A stretch of DNA of 55,629 nt, from NCBI GenBank assembly GCA_032160545.1, contig JAVHVN010000205.1, forward strand, positions 1 through 55,629. The letters are read 5' to 3'. The notes beneath the pieces are model-generated. The model did not search any database. It saw nothing but the letters and a program-made list of their open reading frames with translations, and had not been told where the DNA came from. Source of the stretch: DATGFB01 sp032160545 (GTDB lineage: Bacteria; Actinomycetota; Actinomycetes; Mycobacteriales; Jatrophihabitantaceae). Shown here piece by piece: positions 7,803 through 16,539 of the stretch (position 1 is its first letter; each line of letters begins with the position of its first letter). Both the position numbers and the translations under genes were made by a program.

Positions 7803-9008
7803 CTAGGACTTGAGGAAGTCGGGGACGTCCAGCTCGTCGTCGAGATTCAGCGGGCTGCGGCCCGCACCGTTCGCCGCCGCAGCGGTCGGGGTGGTCGTCG
7901 TGGTCGGCGTGGAGTACGCGGAGGTCGCGACCGACGCAGGTTCGGCCGTCCGCTCGAATACCGGCGACGGGGCCGGCGGCGACGCGGCGACCGGAGGAGG
8001 CGACCCGGCCCGGGCCGGAGCGGCCGGCTCACGGCGGATGTCCACCTTCTTGTAGGGCAGCTGGCCGCTGTCGAATCCCGCGGCGATGACGGTCACCTTC
8101 ACCTCGTCGCCGAGGGTGTCGTCGATGACCGCACCGAAGATGATGTTGGCGTCGGGGTGCGCGGCCTCGGCCACCAGCGAGGCCGCCTCGTTGATCTCGA
8201 ACAGGCCGAGATCGGAGCCGCCGTAGATCGACAGCAGCACTCCGTGCGCGCCCTCCATGCTCGCCTCGAGCAACGGGCTGGCGATCGCGATCTCAGCCGC
8301 CTGCCGGGCGCGGTTGTCGCCGCGCGCCGAGCCGATGCCCATGAGCGCCGAACCCGCGCCGCTCATGACGCTCTTGACGTCGGCGAAGTCAAGGTTGATC
8401 AGGCCAGGCGTCGTGATCAGGTCGGTGATGCCCTGGACGCCGGAGAGCAGCACCTGGTCGGCCGACCGGAAGGCGTCCATCACGCTGACGTTGCGCTCGG
8501 AGATCTGCAGCAGCCGGTCGTTCGGGATGACGATGAGTGTGTCGCACTCGGAGCGCAGCGCGTCGATGCCGTCGTCGGCCTGCGTCGCGCGCTTCTTGCC
8601 CTCGAAGGAGAACGGCCGGGTGACGACGCCGATCGTGAGCGCACCGAGCTTGCGCGAGATGCTCGCTATCACGGGCGCACCGCCGGTACCGGTCCCACCG
8701 CCCTCGCCCGCCGTCACGAAGACCATGTCGGCGCCCTTGAGAACCTCCTCGATCTCGTCGCGGTGGTCCTCGGCGGCCTTGCGGCCGACCTCGGGCTGCG
8801 CACCGGCTCCGAGGCCGCGGGTCAGCTCGCGGCCGATGTCCAGCTTGACGTCGGCATCGCTCATCAACAGCGCCTGCGCGTCGGTGTTCACCGCGATGAA
8901 CTCGACGCCCTTGAGGCCGTGCTCGATCATCCGGTTGACGGCGTTCACGCCGCCGCCGCCGACACCGACGACCTTGATGACCGCCAGGTAGTTGTGCGGT
9001 GCTGTCAT
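7803..9008 (-). CDS. ftsZ: cell division GTPase FtsZ
   Basis: A 401-aa tubulin-like GTPase forming the Z ring. The GTP-binding signature GGGTGTG is at 103-109, and the T7 synergy loop NLDFAD at 205-210 completes the GTPase site of the next subunit. A Pro/Ala-rich linker (about 315-380) leads to the conserved terminal peptide DDELDVPDFLKS, the binding site for SepF and FtsW. ATG 9008 has AGGAG 6 nt upstream. It follows ftsQ after a 172-nt gap holding its own promoter-like sequences, which fits the usual separate control of ftsZ. Confidence 0.98.
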   Translation of the reverse strand: MTAPHNYLAVIKVVGVGGGGVNAVNRMIEHGLKGVEFIAVNTDAQALLMSDADVKLDIGRELTRGLGAGAQPEVGRKAAEDHRDEIEEVLKGADMVFVTAGEGGGTGTGGAPVIASISRKLGALTIGVVTRPFSFEGKKRATQADDGIDALRSECDTLIVIPNDRLLQISERNVSVMDAFRSADQVLLSGVQGITDLITTPGLINLDFADVKSVMSGAGSALMGIGSARGDNRARQAAEIAIASPLLEASMEGAHGVLLSIYGGSDLGLFEINEAASLVAEAAHPDANIIFGAVIDDTLGDEVKVTVIAAGFDSGQLPYKKVDIRREPAAPARAGSPPPVAASPPAPSPVFERTAEPASVATSAYSTPTTTTTPTAAAANGAGRSPLNLDDELDVPDFLKS

Positions 9009-9093
9009 GGTTGGCTCCTGCTTCTTTCGGTGCGGACTGTGCTTGCGTGTCGGCGAGCCGGCTTCCGAACTCTCACCCTCAAGTAGACGGTTA

Positions 9094-9105
9094 ACGTTAT
9101 GTCAA
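9094..9105 (-). promoter_or_regulatory. promoter-like elements upstream of ftsZ
   Basis: In the 172-nt ftsQ-ftsZ gap the minus strand reads TTGACA (9105-9100) followed at once by TAACGT (9099-9094) in a short AT-rich patch. Either hexamer could belong to an ftsZ promoter; adjacent hexamers cannot both serve one promoter, so two overlapping promoters are possible. Transcription would begin roughly 80 nt before the start codon. Confidence 0.4.
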
Positions 9106-9180
9106 CCTGGGGTGCTGACACCGAAGTTAGAGCGCGTGATCGCCGATTCCGGTCAGGCGCGCCGGGACACGCCGATGGAG

Positions 9181-9915
9181 TCAGTGCGCGTAGACCTGAT
9201 CCGGGTCGGTCACGTCGAAGTGCGTGCCGGGCTGGGCAAGCAGGGCCGGCAGGATGCGTGCCTTGTCGGCGTTGCGCGCCGTGCTCCCCCACCGGACGAC
9301 CCGCTGGTCGGTCAGTTGCAGGGTGATCGCGCTGGCGTCCAGGGCCTGGATCGAGGAGATGCGGCCGAGCAGCGCCGGGCCCAGCGCCGCCGCGACGCCG
9401 GCAACGGCGCGCGCGGCCGCCGTGGCCCGGGCGTCGGAAGGCACCGCGAACAGCGGAAGGCGCGCCGGGCGGGCGGCGACCGCGCGGAACTGCACCCCTT
9501 GGCGGTCGACCAGTTCGAACCGCGCGCCGCTGTCCAGGTATCCCACGGCGGTGCGCTCGACGACCGTGATGGTGACCGTCCCAGGAAGGGACGTGTGCAC
9601 CCGGGCTGATTCGACGAGAGGCAACGCCTCGACCCGCGCGACGACGGCGGCGGAGTCGAGCCGCACCAGCGGGCGGCCGCCTGGCACGCGCGCGGCCGCC
9701 TCGACCTGTGCGGGCGTCAACGCGTGGAGGCCTGAGACGCGAACCGTTCGGACGCCCAGCACCGGGCTGAACGCGACGAGCCACACCACCAGCGCCAGCA
9801 CGACGACGACCGCGGCCACCCAGAGCGCGAGCCGGCGCCCGGTGGGCCGGCGCCGTCGCGACGGCCCGGTGGCGTCGTCGGCGACCACGGCGGGCCGCGG
9901 CGTCGTGGTCGTCAC
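9181..9915 (-). CDS. ftsQ: cell division protein FtsQ
   Basis: A 244-aa bitopic divisome protein. A short basic cytoplasmic head ends in RRRRPTGRR, one transmembrane helix (about residues 29-49) follows, then the POTRA domain (VRTVRVSGLHALTPAQVEAA) and the beta domain (VERTAVGYLDSG and FELVDRQGVQF). It links early Z-ring proteins to FtsL/FtsB and septal synthesis. GTG 9915 is chosen because it overlaps the murC stop as GTGA, the pattern used throughout this operon. It is the last gene of the dcw operon before ftsZ. Confidence 0.94.
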   Translation of the reverse strand: MTTTTPRPAVVADDATGPSRRRRPTGRRLALWVAAVVVVLALVVWLVAFSPVLGVRTVRVSGLHALTPAQVEAAARVPGGRPLVRLDSAAVVARVEALPLVESARVHTSLPGTVTITVVERTAVGYLDSGARFELVDRQGVQFRAVAARPARLPLFAVPSDARATAAARAVAGVAAALGPALLGRISSIQALDASAITLQLTDQRVVRWGSTARNADKARILPALLAQPGTHFDVTDPDQVYAH

Positions 9916-11438
9916 AGCACACCCGCCTGTCCGAGGGTGCCCGCGCATGCCTCACGGATGTCGTCGCAGAGCAGGTAGACGTTGCCGATACCCATGGTCA
10001 GGACGAGGTCGCCCGACCGAGCCACCGCGGCGACGCGCGCCGGGGTGGCGGCATAGCTCGGTTCGTAGACGACCTGGTCGGACGGCAGTTCGATCAGGTC
10101 GGCGATCGTCGCGCCAGTGACGCCCGGGATCGGTTCCTCGCGGGCCGGGAAGATGTCCATGACGACCGCGGTGTCGGCGATGGCCAGCGCGTCGGCGAAC
10201 TCGCGCGCGAACGTCTGCGTGCGGCTGTAGGTGCCGGGCTGGAACACCGCGATGAGCCGGCCGCCGCCAGCGGCAGTGCGGGCCGCGGTGAGCGATGCGG
10301 CGATCTCCGTCGGGTGGTGGGCGTAGTCGTCGTAGACCCGGACACCGCCGCCCTCGCCGTGGGACTCGAACCGGCGGTGCACGCCCCCGAAGCTCGCCCA
10401 CGCGGCTGCCACGGCGTCGACGTCGAGACGCAGTTCGGCCGCCATCGCCAGCGCGGCCGCCGCGTTGAGTGCCATGTGCCTGCCGATCAGGGAGCCGACC
10501 CGCACCCGGCGCAGAGGGATGCCGGGACCGTCGACGGCGAACTCCACCCCGTCGGCGTGCGAGGCGATGTCCGTGACCCGCACGTCGGCCGTGTCGCTGG
10601 TCCCGTACGTGGCGACCCGTCGGCCGGCCGCGCGGGCGTAGTCACCGATCCGGCGTGCACCAGGGTCGTCGGCGCACACGAGCAGCAGCCCGTCCGCCGC
10701 GACGCGGTCGACGAAGAGCTCGAACGCCCGGAAGATTCCCTCGAGGTCACCGTGGTTCTCGAGGTGGTCGGCCTCGACGTTGGTGATGATCGCCGCGGAC
10801 GGGCGGCTGAGCAGGAACGACCCGTCGCTCTCGTCGGCCTCGACGATCGCGAGCTCACCGGTGCCCAGATGTGCGTTCTTACCGGTCTCGTAGAGGTTGC
10901 CGCCGATCGCAAACGACGGGTCGACCCCGCAGGCCTGCGCACCGACCGTCAGCAGCGAGGTGGTCGTCGTCTTGCCGTGCGTGCCGGAGATCGCCACGCA
11001 TCGCTTGTCCTCCAAGGCGGCGGCCAGCGCGGCGGCCCGGCGCAGGAACGGCTTCCCGCTCACCCGTGCCGCCGCGAACTCGGGATGTTTCGGGCTGATC
11101 GCCGTCGTATAGACGAACGTGTCGGCGAAGTCGAGGTGATCGACCGAGTGCCCGACCTGGACGTCGGCGCCGATGGCACGCAGCCCGGCCACCGTGATCG
11201 AGTCGCGTGCCTCGCAGCCGCTGACCGGCACTCCACGCTCGACGAGGATGCGGGCGAGACCGCTCATTCCGGCCCCCGCGATGCCCATGATGTGCACCCG
11301 GCCGAGGTCGGCGAGCCGAGGCACGACGTCGGTCGCGGCGCTGCGGACGAGCGCCGCGCCGGGAGCGGCCCAGTCGTCAGGGCGCCCGCCCGCGGCATCC
11401 CGTACGGGATGCGCGGGTCGCAAAGTACCGTCGCTCAC
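9912..11438 (-). CDS. murC: UDP-N-acetylmuramate-L-alanine ligase MurC
   Basis: Adds L-alanine to UDP-MurNAc, the first amino acid of the stem peptide. The 508-aa product has the N-terminal dinucleotide-like fold (VHIMGIAGAGMSGLA, about 48-62), the ATP loop SGTHGKTTTT (151-160) and the C-terminal Mur domain (AHHPTEI near the 340s region, VFQPGTYSRTQ). An N-terminal extension of about 40 residues, rich in Ala/Pro, precedes the conserved fold. GTG 11438 overlaps the murG stop as GTGA and is taken as start; a longer upstream reading frame simply runs antisense-like through murG. Translationally coupled to murG and ftsQ. Confidence 0.96.
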   Translation of the reverse strand: MSDGTLRPAHPVRDAAGGRPDDWAAPGAALVRSAATDVVPRLADLGRVHIMGIAGAGMSGLARILVERGVPVSGCEARDSITVAGLRAIGADVQVGHSVDHLDFADTFVYTTAISPKHPEFAAARVSGKPFLRRAAALAAALEDKRCVAISGTHGKTTTTSLLTVGAQACGVDPSFAIGGNLYETGKNAHLGTGELAIVEADESDGSFLLSRPSAAIITNVEADHLENHGDLEGIFRAFELFVDRVAADGLLLVCADDPGARRIGDYARAAGRRVATYGTSDTADVRVTDIASHADGVEFAVDGPGIPLRRVRVGSLIGRHMALNAAAALAMAAELRLDVDAVAAAWASFGGVHRRFESHGEGGGVRVYDDYAHHPTEIAASLTAARTAAGGGRLIAVFQPGTYSRTQTFAREFADALAIADTAVVMDIFPAREEPIPGVTGATIADLIELPSDQVVYEPSYAATPARVAAVARSGDLVLTMGIGNVYLLCDDIREACAGTLGQAGVL

Positions 11439-12574
11439 CGGTCGCCTCCGGCGAAGCGGCGGTGCTCGGCCACCACGTTGAGAACGTGCCTGGCGAGCAC
11501 CACACCGGCGTCCCTCGCGCCGGCGCGGGCGGCTGCGTGCGACATGCGCTGCAGCGTGCCCGGATCCGTGACGCGCGGCACCACCTCGCGCAGCACCCAG
11601 CCCGGCGTGAGGTCGGCGTCGTCGACCAGCAGACCGCCACCCGCGGCGACGATCGGCTCGGCATTCAAACGCTGCTCGCCGTTGCCTACGGGATACGGGA
11701 CGTAGGCGGCAGGCAGGCCGACGGCCGCGAGCTCGGCGCACGTCATCGCGCCGCACCTGCACAGCGCGAAGTCGGCTGCCGCGTAGGCGTAGTGCATCTG
11801 CTCGACGAACGGGACGACGACGTACGGCGCGGCGCCCTCGACGCTCGGCACCTCGAGGACGTTCTTGGGCCCGATGACGTGCAGCACCTGGACTCCCGCG
11901 GCGCGCAGCCCGTCGACCGCCCCGGACACCGCCCAGTTGATCGAGCGCGCACCCTGCGACCCACCGAAGACGAGCAGGGTCGGGCGATCGGCGTCGAGGC
12001 CGAACCGGGCGCGTGCCTCGGCGCGCAGCGCGGGGCGGTCGAGCTGAGAGATCGCCGGGCGCAGCGGAATGCCGATCATCGTCGCGTGCGGCAGCCGGGC
12101 GCGGGGCGAGGCGGTGAAGACGTGCGTCGTCAGCCGCGCGGCCGCACGATTTGCCAGCCCCGGGCGCGCGTTGGCCTCATGCACCACGATCGGGATGCCG
12201 CGCCGCTTGGCCGCCAAATACGCGGGGACCGCGACGTAACCGCCGAACCCGATCACCACGTCTGCCTGCACACGTTCCAGGATCTCTCCTGCGACGCCGA
12301 CTGCGGCACTCACCTTGCCCGGAGTGCCGATCAGGTCACGTCCGAGCCGCCTCGGCAACGGAACCGGCGGGACGAGCTCGAGCGGGTACCCCCGCGCCGG
12401 TATGAGGGTCTGGTCGAGACCCTTCGTGGTGCCGAGGGCGGTGACCTGGGTGCCAGGCGCCAGCCGAACCAGGGCGTCGGCGAAGTTCATGGCCGGTTCG
12501 ATGTGTCCGGCAGTGCCGCCGCCGGCGACGACCACGCGCGGGCGGTCGACCGGTTCCGGGGGCGGCGGGGTCAT
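11435..12574 (-). CDS. murG: MurG N-acetylglucosaminyltransferase
   Basis: Transfers GlcNAc from UDP-GlcNAc to lipid I to make lipid II at the inner face of the membrane. The 379-aa product has the GT-B fold: GGGTAGH glycine loop (18-24), TKGLDQTLIP, GFGGYVAVPAYLAA, VVHEANARPGLANR, LVFGGSQGARSIN and the sugar-nucleotide region MHYAYAAADFALCRCGAMTCAE. A Cys-rich CRCGAMTC variant replaces the more usual SRSGA. ATG 12574 overlaps the ftsW stop as ATGA. Confidence 0.96.
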   Translation of the reverse strand: MTPPPPEPVDRPRVVVAGGGTAGHIEPAMNFADALVRLAPGTQVTALGTTKGLDQTLIPARGYPLELVPPVPLPRRLGRDLIGTPGKVSAAVGVAGEILERVQADVVIGFGGYVAVPAYLAAKRRGIPIVVHEANARPGLANRAAARLTTHVFTASPRARLPHATMIGIPLRPAISQLDRPALRAEARARFGLDADRPTLLVFGGSQGARSINWAVSGAVDGLRAAGVQVLHVIGPKNVLEVPSVEGAAPYVVVPFVEQMHYAYAAADFALCRCGAMTCAELAAVGLPAAYVPYPVGNGEQRLNAEPIVAAGGGLLVDDADLTPGWVLREVVPRVTDPGTLQRMSHAAARAGARDAGVVLARHVLNVVAEHRRFAGGDR

Positions 12575-14091
12575 CGGGACCCCTGAGGTGGTCGTCGCCG
12601 GGTCGCCGGGCCGTCGGTGCCGGTTGCACGCAGTGTCGGGGCGGGGCGTCCGGCCCGTTCGGTGGCCGAGGCACGGGCCGATAGCCGGGCCGGCTGGGCG
12701 CGCTCGGGGCGGATCGGCTGCCGGGAGGGCGGTTGCCCGGCCCGACTTCGGCGCGTGGCGGAGGGGCGCTTGCGCGGCGGCTCGTAGGCCCGCGGCACGG
12801 ACAGCCGCAGGAACCGCTCGAGCCGGGTGCGCCGGCCGAGCCGCTGGGCGCGCCGGGCCGCGGCGATCGCGGGCGTCTCGTGCCGCGCGAACGAGGTGAG
12901 CATGCCGAGTACGAAGAAGGACGCGAGCAGCGACGTGCCGCCCGCTGAGATGAAGGGCAGCGGGATGCCGGTGACCGGCAGCAGCCCGGTGACGTAGCCG
13001 ATATTGATGACGGCCTGCCCACAGAGCCAGACCGTCGCACCGCCGGCCACCAGCCGCACGAACGGATCGGCGTTGCGCCGAGCGACCCGCATGCCGGTGT
13101 ACGCGAGCATGCCGAACAGAACCAGCACGGCAAGGCAGCCGAGCAGCCCGAGTTCCTCGCCGATGATCGCGAAGACGTAGTCGGAGTTGGCGTTCGGCAC
13201 CCAGCCGTACTTCGACGTGCCGTGCCCGATACCGACGCCGAAGATGCCTCCCGACGCGAGTGCGTAGAGGCCCTCGACGGTGTGGAAGCCGCTGTTCTGT
13301 GCGTCCTTGAACGGGTGCAGGAACGTGGTGAGCCGCTGGAGCCGGTAGGGCGCCGCGAACGCCAGCCCGGTGACCCCGGCTGCCACCGCCAGCACCACCA
13401 TCGAGAAGTAGCGCAGGGGCATGCCGACCATCCAGAGCAGGCCGAGCAGGATCAGCATGAAGCACAGGGTCGTGCCGAGGTCGGGCTCCATCATGACGAG
13501 CCCCGCGACGACCGCGAAGCCCGGCAGCAACGGGATGAACAGGTGCTTGGCGCGGCGCAACGTGCCCAGTTGCTGCTTGCGCGCCAGCAGGTCACCGCCC
13601 CAGAGCAGCACGGCGACCTTGCCCAGCTCGGACGGCTGCAGCTGCATCGGCCCGAGATCGATCCAGCGGCGGGCGCCGTACACCCCGACGCCGATCCCCG
13701 GGACGAGTACGGCGCACAATGCGACCAGCGCGAGGGCCAGGATCGGGTACGCCAGCACGCGGTACGCGCGTGGCGGCAGCTTCAGCGCGATCCAGAACAG
13801 CGGCAGGCCGAGGGCGACGAACTCGGCCTCCTTGATCATCTGCGTCCAGATCGTCGAGGTGTTCGTGCCGCTGAGGTCGTGCGAGGCCGCGATCGTGGTC
13901 GAGACGGACATCAGGACGCCGAACCCGAGCAACCCGGCCGCGGCGAGCAGCAGCAGCTGCACCGACGCGTACGGCCGGTCGAGGAAGCGCAGGCCCGCCC
14001 GGTCCGAGTGGTCCGCACCCGGGCGCACCCGCTGCAGTGCGGCGCCCCGGAGCCGGTCGAGGAGTGCGACCGGCCCGTCGACGGCGTTCAC
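12571..14091 (-). CDS. ftsW: SEDS peptidoglycan glycosyltransferase FtsW
   Basis: A 506-aa polytopic membrane protein (about ten helices between residues 45 and 415) that polymerises lipid II at the septum together with FtsI. SEDS hallmarks seen are YGARRWIDLGPMQLQPSE, MMEPDLGTT, NANSDYVFAIIGEELG and LPFISAGGTSLLA. A long Arg/Pro/Ala-rich cytoplasmic tail (about 420-506) is present, as in other actinobacterial FtsW proteins, where the tail contacts FtsZ. GTG 14091 overlaps the murD stop (GTGA), and its own stop overlaps murG (ATGA). Confidence 0.96.
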   Translation of the reverse strand: MNAVDGPVALLDRLRGAALQRVRPGADHSDRAGLRFLDRPYASVQLLLLAAAGLLGFGVLMSVSTTIAASHDLSGTNTSTIWTQMIKEAEFVALGLPLFWIALKLPPRAYRVLAYPILALALVALCAVLVPGIGVGVYGARRWIDLGPMQLQPSELGKVAVLLWGGDLLARKQQLGTLRRAKHLFIPLLPGFAVVAGLVMMEPDLGTTLCFMLILLGLLWMVGMPLRYFSMVVLAVAAGVTGLAFAAPYRLQRLTTFLHPFKDAQNSGFHTVEGLYALASGGIFGVGIGHGTSKYGWVPNANSDYVFAIIGEELGLLGCLAVLVLFGMLAYTGMRVARRNADPFVRLVAGGATVWLCGQAVINIGYVTGLLPVTGIPLPFISAGGTSLLASFFVLGMLTSFARHETPAIAAARRAQRLGRRTRLERFLRLSVPRAYEPPRKRPSATRRSRAGQPPSRQPIRPERAQPARLSARASATERAGRPAPTLRATGTDGPATRRRPPQGSR

Positions 14092-15455
14092 GGGACGAGC
14101 CGTCCGATCGCTGCGGCGAACGCGTCACCGCGGGCCGCGTAGCCGGTGAACATGTCGTAGGAGGCAGCGGCAGGCGCGAGCAGCACCGTGTCGCCCGGTC
14201 GCGCCAGCCCGGCCGCGGCGCGCACCACCTCGGTCATCGCACCATCGTCGGTGCTCGACACGTCGATCACGGGGAGATCCGGCGCGTGTCGTCGCAACGC
14301 ATCACTGATCTCGGCCCGATCGGCGCCGAGCAGCACGACACCGACGAGGCGGTCGGCCACCGCGGCGACCAGCTCGTCGACCGGCGCACCCTTCAACTGG
14401 CCGCCGGCGATCCAGACGATCCGGTCGTACGCCCCCAGCGACGCGTGGGCGGCGTGCGGGTTCGTCGCCTTGCTGTCGTCGACCCACTGCACGCCGCCGC
14501 GGATCTCGACGACCTGATTGCGGTGCGGGTCGGGGACGAACGCGCGCAGCCCGGCCGCGACCGCCTCCGCGTCGACGCCGTGGGCCCGAGCGAGCGCGCT
14601 CGCGGCGAGCGCGTTCGCGACGTTGTGCGCACCGGCCGGCCGGACCTCGCTGGCCGCGACCAGGCGCGTCGGCGGACCGAACGCGGCGTCCACCAGCTCA
14701 CCGGCGTCGACGCCGAGCTGCCCTCGCACCGGAGGGCCGCCGACGAAGCCGACCCGGCGCGCGGCCGGTGCCGAGGCGAGCATCGCGGCCACCTGTGCGT
14801 CGCCCAGGTTGCCGATCGCGACCTCGGCGTTCCAGATGCGCGCCTTCGCCTGCGCGTACGCGGCCATCGTGCGATGCCAGTCGAGGTGGTCGGGCGCGAG
14901 GTTCAGCAGCGCCCCCGCGTCGAACGCAACGGTCGAGGACCAGTGCAGCTGGTAGCTCGACACCTCGACCGCGAGCACGTCGTAGGGCTCGTCCGCCGTG
15001 ACGGCGTCGATGATCGACACGCCGACGTTGCCGACGGCGAGCGCGCGGGCTCCGGACGCGCGCAGGATCGACTCGAGCATCCGCGCCGTCGTGGTCTTGC
15101 CGTTCGTGCCGGTGATTCCGAGCCAGGGGGCGGCACCCGGGCCGCGCAGTCGCCAGGCGAACTCGACCTCGCCCATCACCTCGACGCCTCGCCTGCGGGC
15201 GTCGACGAGCAGCGGGTGATCCGGGTGCCAGCCCGGCGAGGTCACCACCACATCGACGCGGTCCGGCAGTTCGTCCGGAGCCCCCACGAAGGTGACGCCG
15301 CCGTGCACGAGGCGGCGAACGGCATCGGACTCCGCGCGGTCGCTGAGCAGCACCCGGGCCGCCCTGCTGATCAGCGCGCGCGCCGCGGACTCCCCCGCCA
15401 CGCCCGCGCCACACACCAGGACGGTTGCCCCGTCGAACGAGTGCGGGTCACCCAT
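14088..15455 (-). CDS. murD: UDP-N-acetylmuramoylalanine-D-glutamate ligase MurD
   Basis: Adds D-glutamate to UDP-MurNAc-L-Ala. The 455-aa product has an N-terminal Rossmann-like domain (VLVCGAGVAGESAA), the ATP loop ITGTNGKTTT (114-123), LNLAPDHLDWH and VDDSKATNPHA in the central and C-terminal Mur domains, and a closing VLLAPAAASYDMF motif. The ATG at 15455 overlaps the mraY 3' end by 8 nt, the only gene junction in this stretch longer than 4 nt. Confidence 0.96.
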   Translation of the reverse strand: MGDPHSFDGATVLVCGAGVAGESAARALISRAARVLLSDRAESDAVRRLVHGGVTFVGAPDELPDRVDVVVTSPGWHPDHPLLVDARRRGVEVMGEVEFAWRLRGPGAAPWLGITGTNGKTTTARMLESILRASGARALAVGNVGVSIIDAVTADEPYDVLAVEVSSYQLHWSSTVAFDAGALLNLAPDHLDWHRTMAAYAQAKARIWNAEVAIGNLGDAQVAAMLASAPAARRVGFVGGPPVRGQLGVDAGELVDAAFGPPTRLVAASEVRPAGAHNVANALAASALARAHGVDAEAVAAGLRAFVPDPHRNQVVEIRGGVQWVDDSKATNPHAAHASLGAYDRIVWIAGGQLKGAPVDELVAAVADRLVGVVLLGADRAEISDALRRHAPDLPVIDVSSTDDGAMTEVVRAAAGLARPGDTVLLAPAAASYDMFTGYAARGDAFAAAIGRLVP

Positions 15456-16539
15456 GGGCGACGAAGTCCGCGTAGAAGAGGCCCATGCCGAAGGCGACCG
15501 CCATCCCGGCCACGATCCAGAAGCGCACGATGATCGTCACCTCCTCCCAGCCGCTGAGCTCGAAGTGGTGATGCAGGGGTGCCATTCGGAAGACACGCCG
15601 CCCGGTGCCGGTGCGTATTCGGGTGTACTTGAACCACCCCGTCTGGATGATGCCGGACAGCGTGATCGCCCCGAAGAGGGCGCCGAGCACGACGAGGAGC
15701 AACTCGACGCGCATGAGGATCGCCAGGCCGGCCATCAGGCCGCCGAGTGCCATCGAGCCGGTGTCGCCCATGAAGATCTGCGCCGGCGAGGCGTTCCACC
15801 ACAGGAAGCCGAAGCACGCGCTCAGCGCCGAGGCAGCGACGAGCGCCAGGTCGAGCGGGTTGCGCACGTCGTAGCAACCGGGGTGGAACGTCGGCTCGCA
15901 CGGATTGCGGAACTGCAGGAAGCCGATGAGCGTGAACGCGCCGAACACCATCGCCGACGCGCCGGCGGCCAACCCGTCGAGGCCGTCGGTGAGGTTCACG
16001 GCGTTCGAGGTCGCCGCGATGATCAGGTAGGCGAGGAACACGAATCCCACGGAGCCGAGGCCGATCGAACCGATGTCGCGGACGTAGGACAGGTGTGTCG
16101 AGGCGGGCGCGATCCCGGACTGGTCCTTGAAGTGCAGCGCAAGTACCGCGAAGACGACCGCGACGATCAGCTGGCCGCCGAACTTCGCCCGCGCTCGCAG
16201 CCCGAGGCTGCGCTGCCGCCGGATCTTGATCAGGTCGTCGACGAACCCGACTGCGCCCAGGCCGACCATGAGGAACATTGCCAGCAGCCCGGACGCGTTC
16301 GGGCCGCCGCCACCGCGGATCGCGATGATGACGTGCGCGACGGTGTAACCCACCACGGTGGAGCCGATGATGGCGACGCCGCCCATCGTCGGCGTGCCGC
16401 GCTTCACCATGTGCGACTGCGGCCCGTCGGTGCGGATCTCCTGACCGAACCCGCGGCGGCGGAAGAACGCGACCACCAGCGGCGTGCACAGGATCGACGT
16501 GAGCAGCGAGACGACGGCCGCGATGAGGATCGTCTTCAC
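15448..16539 (-). CDS. mraY: phospho-MurNAc-pentapeptide transferase MraY
   Basis: Makes lipid I by moving phospho-MurNAc-pentapeptide to undecaprenyl phosphate. The 363-aa protein has about ten membrane helices. The catalytic signatures are GFVDDLIKIR (Asp pair), NAVNLTDGLDGLA, FMGDTGSMALGG and APLHHHFE. GTG 16539 is chosen over a longer in-frame extension because it overlaps the murF stop as GTGA and gives the normal N-terminus (KTILIAAVVSLLTSILCTP, first helix). Confidence 0.97.
   Translation of the reverse strand: MKTILIAAVVSLLTSILCTPLVVAFFRRRGFGQEIRTDGPQSHMVKRGTPTMGGVAIIGSTVVGYTVAHVIIAIRGGGGPNASGLLAMFLMVGLGAVGFVDDLIKIRRQRSLGLRARAKFGGQLIVAVVFAVLALHFKDQSGIAPASTHLSYVRDIGSIGLGSVGFVFLAYLIIAATSNAVNLTDGLDGLAAGASAMVFGAFTLIGFLQFRNPCEPTFHPGCYDVRNPLDLALVAASALSACFGFLWWNASPAQIFMGDTGSMALGGLMAGLAILMRVELLLVVLGALFGAITLSGIIQTGWFKYTRIRTGTGRRVFRMAPLHHHFELSGWEEVTIIVRFWIVAGMAVAFGMGLFYADFVAHG

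Noticed and set aside
11762..13465. N-terminal extensions of murC and murG running into the upstream gene
   Set aside because: The extensions are Arg/Pro-rich out-of-frame readings of murG and ftsW; the GTGA and ATGA overlaps define the starts.
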